From: Rikenellaceae bacterium
Lineage (GTDB): Bacteria; Bacteroidota; Bacteroidia; Bacteroidales; UBA932
Direction of reading: 5' to 3'
Assembly (NCBI GenBank): GCA_003513895.1
Contig: DOSU01000148.1
Location: forward strand, 22,349-86,348
DNA length: 64,000 nt
Shown here piece by piece: positions 17,529-26,121 of this stretch (positions are counted from its first letter, which is position 1; every line of letters starts with the position of its first letter). A model generated the notes under the pieces. It worked only from the letters and a program-made list of their open reading frames with translations, made no database searches and was not told the origin of the DNA. The position numbers and the translations under genes were made by a program.

Positions 17529-18686
17529 ATGGAAAACTTGCTTTTCATCACAGATAAGGTATTTTTTATAATTGTTGCAATTTCGGTTATATATGCTTTT
17601 GTATTTGCTTTTTTTTCTGTTTTAGGCAAAAAAAAGAGATATCCTCATGCAAAAAAACAAGACAAATTTTTGATTCTGGTTCCTGCATATAAAGAGGATA
17701 GGGTTATCCTTCAAGCTGTTGAGTCAATTTTGGAACAGGAATATCCTGAAAACAAAATGGATGTTGTTGTAATTTCGGATAGGATGGAAAATGCAACCAA
17801 CCATATTCTATCTGAGATGCCTGTAATCCTTATGGAAATTAATCCTGAGCAAAGCACAAAGGCTTATGCCCTGAATTATGCTATAGATAATCTGCCGAAC
17901 AACAGTTACGACGTAGTTGTAATCTTAGATGCGGATAATATTGTAGGAACCAGGTACATTTCGGAAATTAATGATGCTTTTTATTCCGGAGACTCTGCCT
18001 TACAAACTCACAGAACGGCAAAGAATCTAGACAATGACATGGCAATTCTTGATGCGATGAGTGAGGAGATTAACAACTCTATTTATAGGAAAGGGCATGT
18101 AAAAATTGGATTATCATCCGCTTTGATTGGTTCGGGGATGGCATTTGAATACAAATGGTTTTGTGAGAATGTTCGTAAACTTACATCAGCTGGTGAAGAC
18201 AAGGAGTTGGAGATACTCCTTCTCAAAGAAGGTATTTTTATTGATTTTCTTGACTATGTTTTTGTTTATGACGAGAAAGTGAAAAAGGATGAGGTTTTTT
18301 ATAATCAACGCAGGAGATGGCTTTCTGCTCAATTTGGATCATTGTACAATGGTTTGAAGTATGTACCGAAGGCACTATTAAATTTAAATCTGGATTATCT
18401 GGATAAAATTTTCCAGTGGATATTGCTCCCGAAAATTGTTCTGCTCGGAATGATTTCAATAATTATAATCGTCACAACGATTATAAGCATTGAGCTGTCT
18501 TTCAAGTGGTGGGTTCTTCTTTTGCTTTTAATGACCTCGTTTATGTTAGCCCTGCCGGGCTTTCTCATAACTGCAAAAAATATTGGAGTAATAAAAAAAT
18601 TGCCACTGCTATTTTTGCTTATGCTTATAAACCTGTTCAGAACAAAAGGAGCAGACAATAAATTTATTCACACCCCCAAAGGTTAA
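17529..18686 (+). CDS. Membrane-bound family 2 glycosyltransferase
   Basis: A 385-residue GT2 enzyme with one N-terminal membrane helix (about 9-30) and two or three C-terminal ones (about 297-355). The catalytic core shows VPAYKED, VISDR, the DxD motif LDADN, GEDKELE and QRRRW. The last is the Q-x-x-R-W signature of processive or cellulose synthase-like enzymes that hold the growing glycan at a membrane channel. Here it may act on lipid-linked intermediates. The donor is unknown. It lies in a closely spaced run of glycosyltransferases with gaps of 3-7 bases. Confidence 0.88.
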   Translation: MENLLFITDKVFFIIVAISVIYAFVFAFFSVLGKKKRYPHAKKQDKFLILVPAYKEDRVILQAVESILEQEYPENKMDVVVISDRMENATNHILSEMPVILMEINPEQSTKAYALNYAIDNLPNNSYDVVVILDADNIVGTRYISEINDAFYSGDSALQTHRTAKNLDNDMAILDAMSEEINNSIYRKGHVKIGLSSALIGSGMAFEYKWFCENVRKLTSAGEDKELEILLLKEGIFIDFLDYVFVYDEKVKKDEVFYNQRRRWLSAQFGSLYNGLKYVPKALLNLNLDYLDKIFQWILLPKIVLLGMISIIIIVTTIISIELSFKWWVLLLLLMTSFMLALPGFLITAKNIGVIKKLPLLFLLMLINLFRTKGADNKFIHTPKG

Positions 18687-18689
18687 GAA

Positions 18690-19823
18690 ATGAAAATTGC
18701 AATTGAAGCTCAGAGAATATTTCGTGAAAATAAACACGGGATGGATTTTGTTGCCTTGGAATGTATACGTGAGCTTCAAAAAATTGACAAAGTAAATGAT
18801 TATTATATCTTGGTAGGCAGTGGACCGGACCATGACGTTCTTTTAGAAACGCCAAATTTTCACATAATAGAAATTAAAATTCCTACTTATCCGCTTTGGG
18901 AACAGTTGGGGATACCATTGGCAATAAAAAAAATAAAGCCGGATTTACTTCATTGTACCAGCAATACAGCTCCTTTCTGTGTTAATACTACTTTATTACT
19001 TACACTGCATGATATTATATTTCTGGAAAAAAGAAAAACCATTAGTAAATCCTTATATCAGAATCTTGGCTGGTATTACAGAAAATTTGTTGTTCCAAGG
19101 GCAATAAGGAATAGTAAAAAAATCATAACAGTATCTGATTTTGAGTCGAAAAGAATTAAGGATCGCTTAAATCTTCCTGCTAGTAAAATATCATATATCT
19201 ATAACGGATTTGGTAAGCATTTTCGCAAAATCGAAGACTATTATGAAATAACTTCAAAATATATATCTGCCAGAGAATATTTTTTCTTTCTTGGAAATAC
19301 CGACCCTAAAAAAAATACTGAAAATGTACTTAAAGCATACGGGATATATCTGAAAAAATCAACATGTAAAAAGCCCCTTCTTATTGCCGATTTGAAAGAA
19401 TCTCATGTAGACTCCATATTAACAAAGTTAAGTCTGGAGCACATTAAAAATAATTTGGTTATTTGTGATTATATACCTAATCCGGACTTGCCATATATTT
19501 TTTCAGGCGCATTGCTATTCCTTTACCCTTCTTTGAGAGAAAGTTTTGGCATCCCGATACTTGAATCTATGGCTTGCGGTACGCCGGTGATTACGTCAAA
19601 TACATCTGCAATGCCCGAGATTGCCGGAGATGCTGCATTGTTGGTCGATCCGTATAGTCCGGAAGCAATCGCAGAAGGAATACTTAAAATTGAGACAGAC
19701 GAAAACTTTCGGAAAGAGCTTATTAATTCCGGAAATGAAAGAATAAAGCTTTTTTCCTGGGAAAAAACTGCAACTGAACTGTTGAAAATTTATAAAAACA
19801 TTGTAAATCATGAAATGGTATAA
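18690..19823 (+). CDS. Glycosyltransferase family 4
   Basis: A 377-residue GT-B enzyme. The C-terminal nucleotide-binding half carries FFLGNTDPKKN and the E-x7-E signature in RESFGIPILESMACGTPV, followed by TSNTSAMPEIAGDAALLVDP. The N-terminal half has LLHCTSNTAPF and LTLHDIIFLE, common in mannosyl- and rhamnosyl-type GT4 proteins. It is retaining by family; the sugar cannot be assigned. Its end overlaps the next gene by 14 bases. Confidence 0.9.
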   Translation: MKIAIEAQRIFRENKHGMDFVALECIRELQKIDKVNDYYILVGSGPDHDVLLETPNFHIIEIKIPTYPLWEQLGIPLAIKKIKPDLLHCTSNTAPFCVNTTLLLTLHDIIFLEKRKTISKSLYQNLGWYYRKFVVPRAIRNSKKIITVSDFESKRIKDRLNLPASKISYIYNGFGKHFRKIEDYYEITSKYISAREYFFFLGNTDPKKNTENVLKAYGIYLKKSTCKKPLLIADLKESHVDSILTKLSLEHIKNNLVICDYIPNPDLPYIFSGALLFLYPSLRESFGIPILESMACGTPVITSNTSAMPEIAGDAALLVDPYSPEAIAEGILKIETDENFRKELINSGNERIKLFSWEKTATELLKIYKNIVNHEMV

Positions 19824-20667
19824 ACAGTATCTTTCTGTCTTCGAAAGGCCATTCAGTAATGCACCATCGGAGGTAATCTGCGAAGTAAGAGAGAACCTTT
19901 CAAAAATTAATAGTGATACTCCTGTCGCTTCAGTTGTTGTAATTGCATATAACGAAGAGAAGAGATTATTAAGTTGCCTCTGGTCACTGAGTGATTCAAA
20001 ATGTAAATATCCAATTGAAATTATCGGAGTAAACAATAATTCAACTGACAGGACTGCAGATGTATATGACGCTGTTGGGCTGAAATATTTCTTTGAGGAT
20101 AAGAAAAGTGCCGGATATGCCAGGAACAGAGGTTTGTATGAGGCAAAGGGAGAATACTATATCTGCATAGATGCCGATACGATGTATCCGCCAAAATACA
20201 TTGAAACAATGATTGAAAGGCTTAAAAAGCCAGGTGTTGTTGCTGCGTGTTCACTATGGAGCTATGCTCCGAGCAAGGAGTTTCCACGGTTTTGGATGAC
20301 TATATACGAGTTTTTTAGAGATGTTCATCTTTTCGTGCTTTCATTCAAGAGTCCGGAATATTGCATAAGAGGAATGGTCTTCGCCCACGTGACTGACCTT
20401 GCCCGTGTAGATGGCTATAGAGTTGACATCAAAAGAGGAGAAGATGGTACAATGGCTTTTGGACTTAAAAAGCATGGGAAGATAAGTTTTGTAAGGAACA
20501 GAAAAGCAAGAGTTCTAACATCTACGGCTACGTTAAAGGTCGATGGTTCCTTAATAAATGCTTTCTGGGAAAGAATCAAAGGAGCTTTAAAAGGATCGCG
20601 GAAATATTTAAGAAAGAACAAAGGTGTTGTAAAAGATCATCCGTCTAACCTAATTGATAAGGATTGA
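19810..20667 (+). CDS. Glycosyltransferase family 2
   Basis: A 285-residue GT-A enzyme. Residues 35-150 hold VVVIAYNEEKRL, NNNSTDRT, SAGYARNRG and the metal-binding CIDADTMYPP. GYRVDIKRGEDGTMAFGL near residue 205 supplies the ED motif. It has no clear membrane helix. Start ATG at 19810 lies inside the previous gene (14-base overlap). The C-terminal 30 residues are strongly basic and may touch the membrane surface. The donor sugar is unknown. Confidence 0.87.
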   Translation: MKWYKQYLSVFERPFSNAPSEVICEVRENLSKINSDTPVASVVVIAYNEEKRLLSCLWSLSDSKCKYPIEIIGVNNNSTDRTADVYDAVGLKYFFEDKKSAGYARNRGLYEAKGEYYICIDADTMYPPKYIETMIERLKKPGVVAACSLWSYAPSKEFPRFWMTIYEFFRDVHLFVLSFKSPEYCIRGMVFAHVTDLARVDGYRVDIKRGEDGTMAFGLKKHGKISFVRNRKARVLTSTATLKVDGSLINAFWERIKGALKGSRKYLRKNKGVVKDHPSNLIDKD

Positions 20668-20685
20668 AATTAATTATAGCTTTTT

Positions 20686-22143
20686 ATGTCTCTGCAGGAA
20701 AAAACGTTTAAAGGAATAATCTGGAGTTTTATTGACAACTTTGCAAGTCAGGGTGTTGAATTTATTGTCGGGATTATTCTTGCGCGCATACTCACTCCTC
20801 GTGAGTTTGGCCTGATAGGGATGCTGACGGTTTTTATCGCCATAAGCCAGACTTTTATAGATAGTGGTTTCACAAATGCGCTGATAAGAAAAAGCAACTG
20901 CACCCAAAAAGACTATTCAACTGTATTCTTTTTCAATATATCAGTTTCACTGTTTCTATACTTTGTTCTATTTGCTTCGTCCGAAGCAATTGGTTCTTTT
21001 TTCAAAGAGCCTCAATTAGGAATACTGTTGAAAGTTCTGGGTTTATGTTTGGTTATTGGCTCAATCTCAATGATTCAAAAGACAATTCTGACTAAAGAGA
21101 TAAATTTCAAACAGCAAACTAAGATTTCATTGTTTTCATCGGTAATTTCCGGCGTCATTGGAATCCTAATGGCATTATACGGATATGGAGTCTGGAGTCT
21201 TGTGGGCAGGGCTATGATATCCTTTATATTAAGTTCGATACTTTTCTGGATAAGCAGCAAATGGAGGCCTTCGTTTATTTTCAGTAAAAGTTCATTTAAG
21301 GAACTTTTTGGATTTGGCAGTAAATTATTGGTAAGTGGTCTTATTGATACGGTTTACAATAATATATATTATCTTATTATTGGAAAATATTTCTCAACAA
21401 AAGAACTTGGTTTATATACAAGAGCAGATCAGTTCAAAAATATTTTTTCGCAAAATATAACCAGTGTGATACAACGAGTGTCATTCCCAACCTTATCATT
21501 AATTAAAGAAGATTCTGAGAGGTTAAGGCAGAGTTATCAAAAACTCTTGAGAAGCACGATGTTCATTACTTTTTCATTGATGTTCTCGATGGCAGCAATG
21601 GCTAAGTCAATGATATTTACTCTTGTTGGCGAAAAATGGCTTCCGGCGGCACCCTACCTCGAACTACTTTGCTTTGTCGGGATTTTTTATCCCTTGAATT
21701 CCCTTAATCTTAATATATTGAATGTGAAGGGGCGTTCAGATCTCTTCTTAAGACTGGAAATTATTAAGAAGATTATTTTTATCCCGGTGATAGTAATTGG
21801 AGTCTTCTTTGGCATAAAAGCACTCATACTGGGTATGATATTCAATTCTCTCTTAGCATATTTTATAAACAGTTACTATTCCGGAAGACTTATCGGATAT
21901 TCGGTCTTTTGCCAGATAAACGATATAAAACCATCATTTTTAATAGGTATGATTGTTGGCATACTATTATATATTGAGTCTTTATTTATTCCGGGCAACC
22001 TGTATATAATTTTTATAATTCAATGTATCTCGGCACCTCTCTTTATTTTGATTTTCTCGGAGATAACACAATTCAAGGATTATCTTTTTCTAAAAAAGAT
22101 TATATTTGATTATATATTTAAAAATGATGACAGAGAAAGATAA
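20686..22143 (+). CDS. wzx: Wzx-type polysaccharide flippase (MOP superfamily)
   Basis: A 485-residue integral membrane protein with about 12-14 hydrophobic segments. Conserved features include the N-terminal TFKGIIWSFIDNFASQG, the segment LARILTPREFGLIGMLTVF and ELGLYTRADQ, all typical of PST/Wzx proteins. It would flip undecaprenyl-linked repeat units to the periplasmic face before polymerisation. Together with the Wzy-like and Wzz-like proteins it defines a Wzy-dependent route. The last 20 bases overlap the next gene. Confidence 0.92.
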   Translation: MSLQEKTFKGIIWSFIDNFASQGVEFIVGIILARILTPREFGLIGMLTVFIAISQTFIDSGFTNALIRKSNCTQKDYSTVFFFNISVSLFLYFVLFASSEAIGSFFKEPQLGILLKVLGLCLVIGSISMIQKTILTKEINFKQQTKISLFSSVISGVIGILMALYGYGVWSLVGRAMISFILSSILFWISSKWRPSFIFSKSSFKELFGFGSKLLVSGLIDTVYNNIYYLIIGKYFSTKELGLYTRADQFKNIFSQNITSVIQRVSFPTLSLIKEDSERLRQSYQKLLRSTMFITFSLMFSMAAMAKSMIFTLVGEKWLPAAPYLELLCFVGIFYPLNSLNLNILNVKGRSDLFLRLEIIKKIIFIPVIVIGVFFGIKALILGMIFNSLLAYFINSYYSGRLIGYSVFCQINDIKPSFLIGMIVGILLYIESLFIPGNLYIIFIIQCISAPLFILIFSEITQFKDYLFLKKIIFDYIFKNDDRER

Positions 22144-23242
22144 TATCTATGTTACCCAACCGGCGATGCCTCCATTGGGTGAATTTCTTGAATCTCTTAC
22201 AGAAATATGGGGAAATAAAATATTAACAAATAACGGTCCTTTCCATATTCAGTTTGAGAAAGCTTTGGCTGAGTATCTCGGCGTAAATTATATCTCTCTC
22301 TTTTCCAATGGTACGCTTGCTTTGATTACTGCCTTACAGGCACTCAGGATAACAGGAGAGGTAATTACGACGCCATTTAGTTTTGTGGCAACAACTCACT
22401 CTCTCTGGTGGAATAACATTAAACCAGTATTTGTTGATGTTGAACCGGATTATTTCACTTTAGATCCCGAAAAAGTTGAGGCGGCCATTACACCGCAGAC
22501 TACTGCAATTATGCCTGTTCACGTTTATGGAAATCCTTGCAAGATGGATAGATTGCAGGAGATTGCAGATACCTACGGGTTAAAAATAATTTATGATGCA
22601 GCACATGCATTTGGGGTTAAACAAAACGGAAGTTCGGTGCTTAATTGCGGGAATTTGTCAATATTAAGTTTCCACGCCACCAAAGTTTTTAATACGATTG
22701 AAGGAGGAGCCATAATTTGCCCGGATGAAAAATCAAAGAAAAGGATTGATTACCTCAAAAACTTTGGATTTGCCGGTGAGACAACTGTAATAGAGCCCGG
22801 AATCAATGCAAAGATGAATGAAATTCAAGCTGCATACGGTTTAATTCAGCTTAAATACGTAGATCAATATATACAGCAGAGAAAAGAAATTGTTGACTTA
22901 TATAGAAAAAACCTTATCGGAGTAGACGGAATTGATTTTATGGATGATATGCAGGGAGTCCTGCATAATTATGCATATTTCCCAATTATTGTGGATACAA
23001 TAAAATTCGGTAAATCGAGAGATGAACTTTATGAGATATTAAAACAGCACAACATATTCGGACGCAGATACTTCTATCCGTTGATAAGTCAGTTCCCTAC
23101 ATATCGCGGATTGCCGTCTTCAAGTCAGACTAATCTTCCGGTTGCCACAAAGATTGCAAGTGAGGTTCTGTGTCTTCCGATATATCCTCATCTCCCTCAT
23201 TCGGATATAGATAGAATATGTTCAATAATCAGAAAAAAATAA
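22124..23242 (+). CDS. DegT/DnrJ/EryC1-family sugar aminotransferase
   Basis: A 372-residue PLP enzyme that aminates a keto-sugar nucleotide. The internal-aldimine lysine (about residue 187) lies in SFHATKVFNTIEGG. FSNGTLALITALQAL, VYGNPC and AAHAFG are further family motifs, and the C-terminus closes the active site with LCLPIYPHLP. HATKVFNTIEGG is close to WecE/FdtB-type enzymes acting on dTDP-4-keto- or 3-keto-6-deoxy-hexoses. Two adjacent ATGs (22124, 22127) compete; both overlap wzx. An acyltransferase and a WecF-like transferase follow directly, which suggests that the three make and transfer an N-acylated amino-deoxysugar (inference). No rmlA/rmlB is in the window. Confidence 0.88.
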   Translation: MMTEKDNIYVTQPAMPPLGEFLESLTEIWGNKILTNNGPFHIQFEKALAEYLGVNYISLFSNGTLALITALQALRITGEVITTPFSFVATTHSLWWNNIKPVFVDVEPDYFTLDPEKVEAAITPQTTAIMPVHVYGNPCKMDRLQEIADTYGLKIIYDAAHAFGVKQNGSSVLNCGNLSILSFHATKVFNTIEGGAIICPDEKSKKRIDYLKNFGFAGETTVIEPGINAKMNEIQAAYGLIQLKYVDQYIQQRKEIVDLYRKNLIGVDGIDFMDDMQGVLHNYAYFPIIVDTIKFGKSRDELYEILKQHNIFGRRYFYPLISQFPTYRGLPSSSQTNLPVATKIASEVLCLPIYPHLPHSDIDRICSIIRKK

Positions 23243-23248
23243 AAAATC

Positions 23249-23785
23249 ATGAATTCATTTTACAGTAAAAATGAACTTGATAAAATTGGGTTTAGTAAAG
23301 TGGGAGATAATGTACTTATTAGCCGTTTTGCCAGATTTTACAGTCCTGAAAAGATGCAGATAGGGAACAATGTAAGGATAGACGATTTTTGTATACTCTC
23401 AGGCGATATTATACTTCACGATTTTATTCACATTTCTGCTTTTTGCGCCCTGTATGGAAAATTCGGGATAGAAATTGATGACTATTCCGGCCTGTCTCCA
23501 AGGTGTACTGTGTTTAGTGCAACCGATGATTTTTCCGGAGACTTTCTTGTAGGTCCGATGGTTAACTCAAGCTTAACGAATGTAAAAGGTGGAAAGGTTA
23601 TGATAAATAAGTACTGTCAGGTTGGAGCCGGAAGTGTAGTGTTACCTGATATTACTGTTAGGGAAGGAGTCGCTGTGGGAGCTATGTCACTTGTCAATAA
23701 AACACTTGATGAGTGGTCTGTATTTGCAGGAATTCCCTGTAAGTTTGTTAAAAAAAGAGCGAAAAAAATGCTTGAGCTAATCTAA
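23249..23785 (+). CDS. Hexapeptide-repeat acyltransferase (amino-sugar acetyltransferase candidate)
   Basis: A 178-residue left-handed beta-helix protein with hexapeptide turns (IGNNVRIDDFCIL, INKYCQVGAGSVVLPDI, VREGVAVGAMSLV) and the usual C-terminal AGIPCKFVKKR cap. Relatives use acetyl-CoA and act as trimers on sugars. It sits 6 bases after the DegT aminotransferase and 13 bases before the WecF-like gene. N-acetylation of the newly formed amino group is therefore the best guess; an O-acetyltransferase role cannot be excluded. The histidine expected as catalytic base may be one of HDFIHISAF near residue 55. Confidence 0.82.
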   Translation: MNSFYSKNELDKIGFSKVGDNVLISRFARFYSPEKMQIGNNVRIDDFCILSGDIILHDFIHISAFCALYGKFGIEIDDYSGLSPRCTVFSATDDFSGDFLVGPMVNSSLTNVKGGKVMINKYCQVGAGSVVLPDITVREGVAVGAMSLVNKTLDEWSVFAGIPCKFVKKRAKKMLELI

Positions 23786-23798
23786 AAATTCTAAAAAA

Positions 23799-24992
23799 GT
23801 GATTGAATCAGACGGGTTATTGCTGCACATTACCGAAGATGAGAAATTTATTGATTATGTGATTGATGTGTTTGAGTCAGTCTATCCAAACCGGAATGTC
23901 TATTTTGTCGCTTTAAAGGAAAACGAAGATGATCTAAAACTTGTACATTCAAAACACCCCAATATAGTTAAGGGAAGAATAGATTCTGAGGAGTTTAAAG
24001 ATTTGATAAAATCGATTAACAGGTTTAAGGGGGTAATCATTCATAATCTTATTACGGAGTTTAAGCAGGAAGTAATACTTGATGCCAGCCCGGACGTCTA
24101 CTTTCACTGGATGGCCTGGGGTGCAGATTTGTACTCAATTCCGGTACTGTCCAGAAATGTTATTCTGGCGGAAACTCAAAAATTTTTAAATTCATGTCGA
24201 AGCCATAAAGAAAGATTGGCTGGAGATATGTATAATAATTACCCGGCAATTTTCAATCTACTCTACCCTTTCTTCTATGCGGAGAAATCTCCGTTATTAA
24301 TAAGAATGAGGTGTTACCGGAAAATCAGAAGTGTTTCCACTGTCACGCCCATAGAATATTCGTTTGTTAAAAAATACATTTCACATAAAATAAAATATCT
24401 GCCCTTTAAGTATATTACAATAGATCAATTTTATTCCGAAAACGAAGCAGATGTTTGTACAGATAATAATTTTCTTATTGGAAATTCTGCCACATATGAG
24501 AATAATCATATAGATACATTCCTCTTACTCCAAAGATGTGATCTTGAAGATAAATTACTTTACTGTCCGTTATCATACGGCGATAAAAAATACAGAGAAT
24601 TCGTTGTATCTAAAGGGCATGAGCTATTTGGAAAGAAATTTGTCCCTTTGACTGAGTTTTTGCCGCTAAAAGATTATAATACCTTTTTGCTCACTTGCGG
24701 AAATTTAATAATGAACAATATACGGCAACAGGGGATGGGTAATGTAATTATGTCTTTATGGAAGGGTGCCAGGGTTTTTATTAACGAGAAGAGTCCCATA
24801 TATTTATACATGAAAGAAGAGGGTGTTCTATTATATAAGTTGTCAGATTTAGAGAACATGAGCCTTCTTCCCGATTTTGAGACACTGGCTAAACATAACA
24901 GGCCAATTCTGGAAAATCTGTATAATCGCAATAGAGTGCTCAACGAGACATCTGACCTGATTAAACAAATCGTTAATTCAAAAATTGCATAA
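23799..24992 (+). CDS. WecF-like Fuc4NAc transferase (GT56 family)
   Basis: A 397-residue glycosyltransferase resembling WecF, which adds Fuc4NAc from dTDP-Fuc4NAc to lipid-linked intermediates in enterobacterial common antigen. Shared landmarks are HWMAWGADLY near residue 110, the GNSATYENNH donor-site motif near 228, CPLSYGDKKYREF, and NIRQQGMGNVIMSLWKGARV near residue 308. These match the order and spacing I know for WecF. The start is GTG at 23799; no ATG precedes the first strand. Its position behind a DegT aminotransferase and an acyltransferase strengthens the assignment. The exact sugar is inferred. Confidence 0.8.
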   Translation: MIESDGLLLHITEDEKFIDYVIDVFESVYPNRNVYFVALKENEDDLKLVHSKHPNIVKGRIDSEEFKDLIKSINRFKGVIIHNLITEFKQEVILDASPDVYFHWMAWGADLYSIPVLSRNVILAETQKFLNSCRSHKERLAGDMYNNYPAIFNLLYPFFYAEKSPLLIRMRCYRKIRSVSTVTPIEYSFVKKYISHKIKYLPFKYITIDQFYSENEADVCTDNNFLIGNSATYENNHIDTFLLLQRCDLEDKLLYCPLSYGDKKYREFVVSKGHELFGKKFVPLTEFLPLKDYNTFLLTCGNLIMNNIRQQGMGNVIMSLWKGARVFINEKSPIYLYMKEEGVLLYKLSDLENMSLLPDFETLAKHNRPILENLYNRNRVLNETSDLIKQIVNSKIA

Positions 24993-24995
24993 TTG

Positions 24996-26120
24996 ATGAA
25001 AGCTATATTCGTTCACTTTTATGATTTCTCACAGCATAGCGGAATCAGTAAGAAGATTCTTTATCAGGTGGATGCTTTGAGAACATGCGGAATGGATGTG
25101 GAGTTATGCTATATGGATATCGATGAAAACGGTTGCCAAAAAAGGATAAGTGGGGGTACTGTTATTGAAAACTATGGTAATGGATTTTCTGCGAAATTTT
25201 TAAAATGGTTCCGTTTCGGAGCATTAACCGATTACATCCTTGAGAATAATATAAAGTTTGTTTACATAAGGAGTTTCTATAATACCAACCCGTTTCTCCT
25301 GAAAATGCTGAGACGGTTGCGAAAAGCAGGTGTTAAGGTTGTGATGGAATTTCCTACCTATCCATATGACTATGAGGTAAAAGGAGGCCCTCTCAAATAC
25401 CGGCTTATTTTTTTGTTAAACAGAATTTTCAGAAACAGGCTAAAGAACAATCTGGACAGAATAATAACATTTACGGATTATCCGGTTATTCACGGAGTAA
25501 AAACGATATGTATCTCAAATGGAATAGATTTTAACAACATTAAATTAAAGTTGCAAAAGAATGAAAACAAAAACCGGCTAAACCTCATAGGTGTGGCGGA
25601 GATTCATTTTTGGCACGGATTTGACAGAATTATCAAGGGCCTTGGGGAATATTACAATCGGAAAAGAGACATTGATGTACATTTTTATATTGTTGGAGAT
25701 GGTGCTCCTGAAGATTTAAATTTATTAATTCATTTGTCAAGACAATTTAATATTGAACATTATGTACATTTTCTTGGTAACAGATATGGAGAAGAGCTTG
25801 ACAGCCTGTTTGAACAATCGGATTTTGGAATAGCCAGCCTTGCCCGGCACAGGTCAAATATTACTAAAATAAAAACTTTAAAAACCAGGGAATACGCAGC
25901 AAGAGGGATTCCTTTCATATATTCGGAGATTGACGATGATTTCGAGAACATGCCATATATATTAAAAGCACCGGCAGATGAAACTCCAATTGATATTGAC
26001 CGTATTGTTTCATTTTCAAAATCATTGAGATTAAGCCCCTCGGATATAAGAAATACTATAATTAATTCACTTTCCTGGAAAATTCAGATGCAAAAGGTTA
26101 TAGACGAAATATTTAATTAA
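24996..26120 (+). CDS. Glycosyltransferase family 4-like protein
   Basis: A 374-residue GT-B protein. FDFSQHSGISKKI-type N-terminal features fit family 4 (FVHFYDFSQHSGISKKI), the middle has VAEIHFWHGFDRIIKGL, and FYIVGDGAPEDL and VHFLGNRYGEELDSLF form the donor half. The E-x7-E region is modified: KTREYAARGIPFIYSEIDDD. This weakens any donor prediction. ATG at 24996 is preferred over TTG at 24993. It follows the WecF-like gene by 3 bases and ends one base before the next GT2 gene. Confidence 0.83.
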   Translation: MKAIFVHFYDFSQHSGISKKILYQVDALRTCGMDVELCYMDIDENGCQKRISGGTVIENYGNGFSAKFLKWFRFGALTDYILENNIKFVYIRSFYNTNPFLLKMLRRLRKAGVKVVMEFPTYPYDYEVKGGPLKYRLIFLLNRIFRNRLKNNLDRIITFTDYPVIHGVKTICISNGIDFNNIKLKLQKNENKNRLNLIGVAEIHFWHGFDRIIKGLGEYYNRKRDIDVHFYIVGDGAPEDLNLLIHLSRQFNIEHYVHFLGNRYGEELDSLFEQSDFGIASLARHRSNITKIKTLKTREYAARGIPFIYSEIDDDFENMPYILKAPADETPIDIDRIVSFSKSLRLSPSDIRNTIINSLSWKIQMQKVIDEIFN

Positions 26121-26121
26121 G

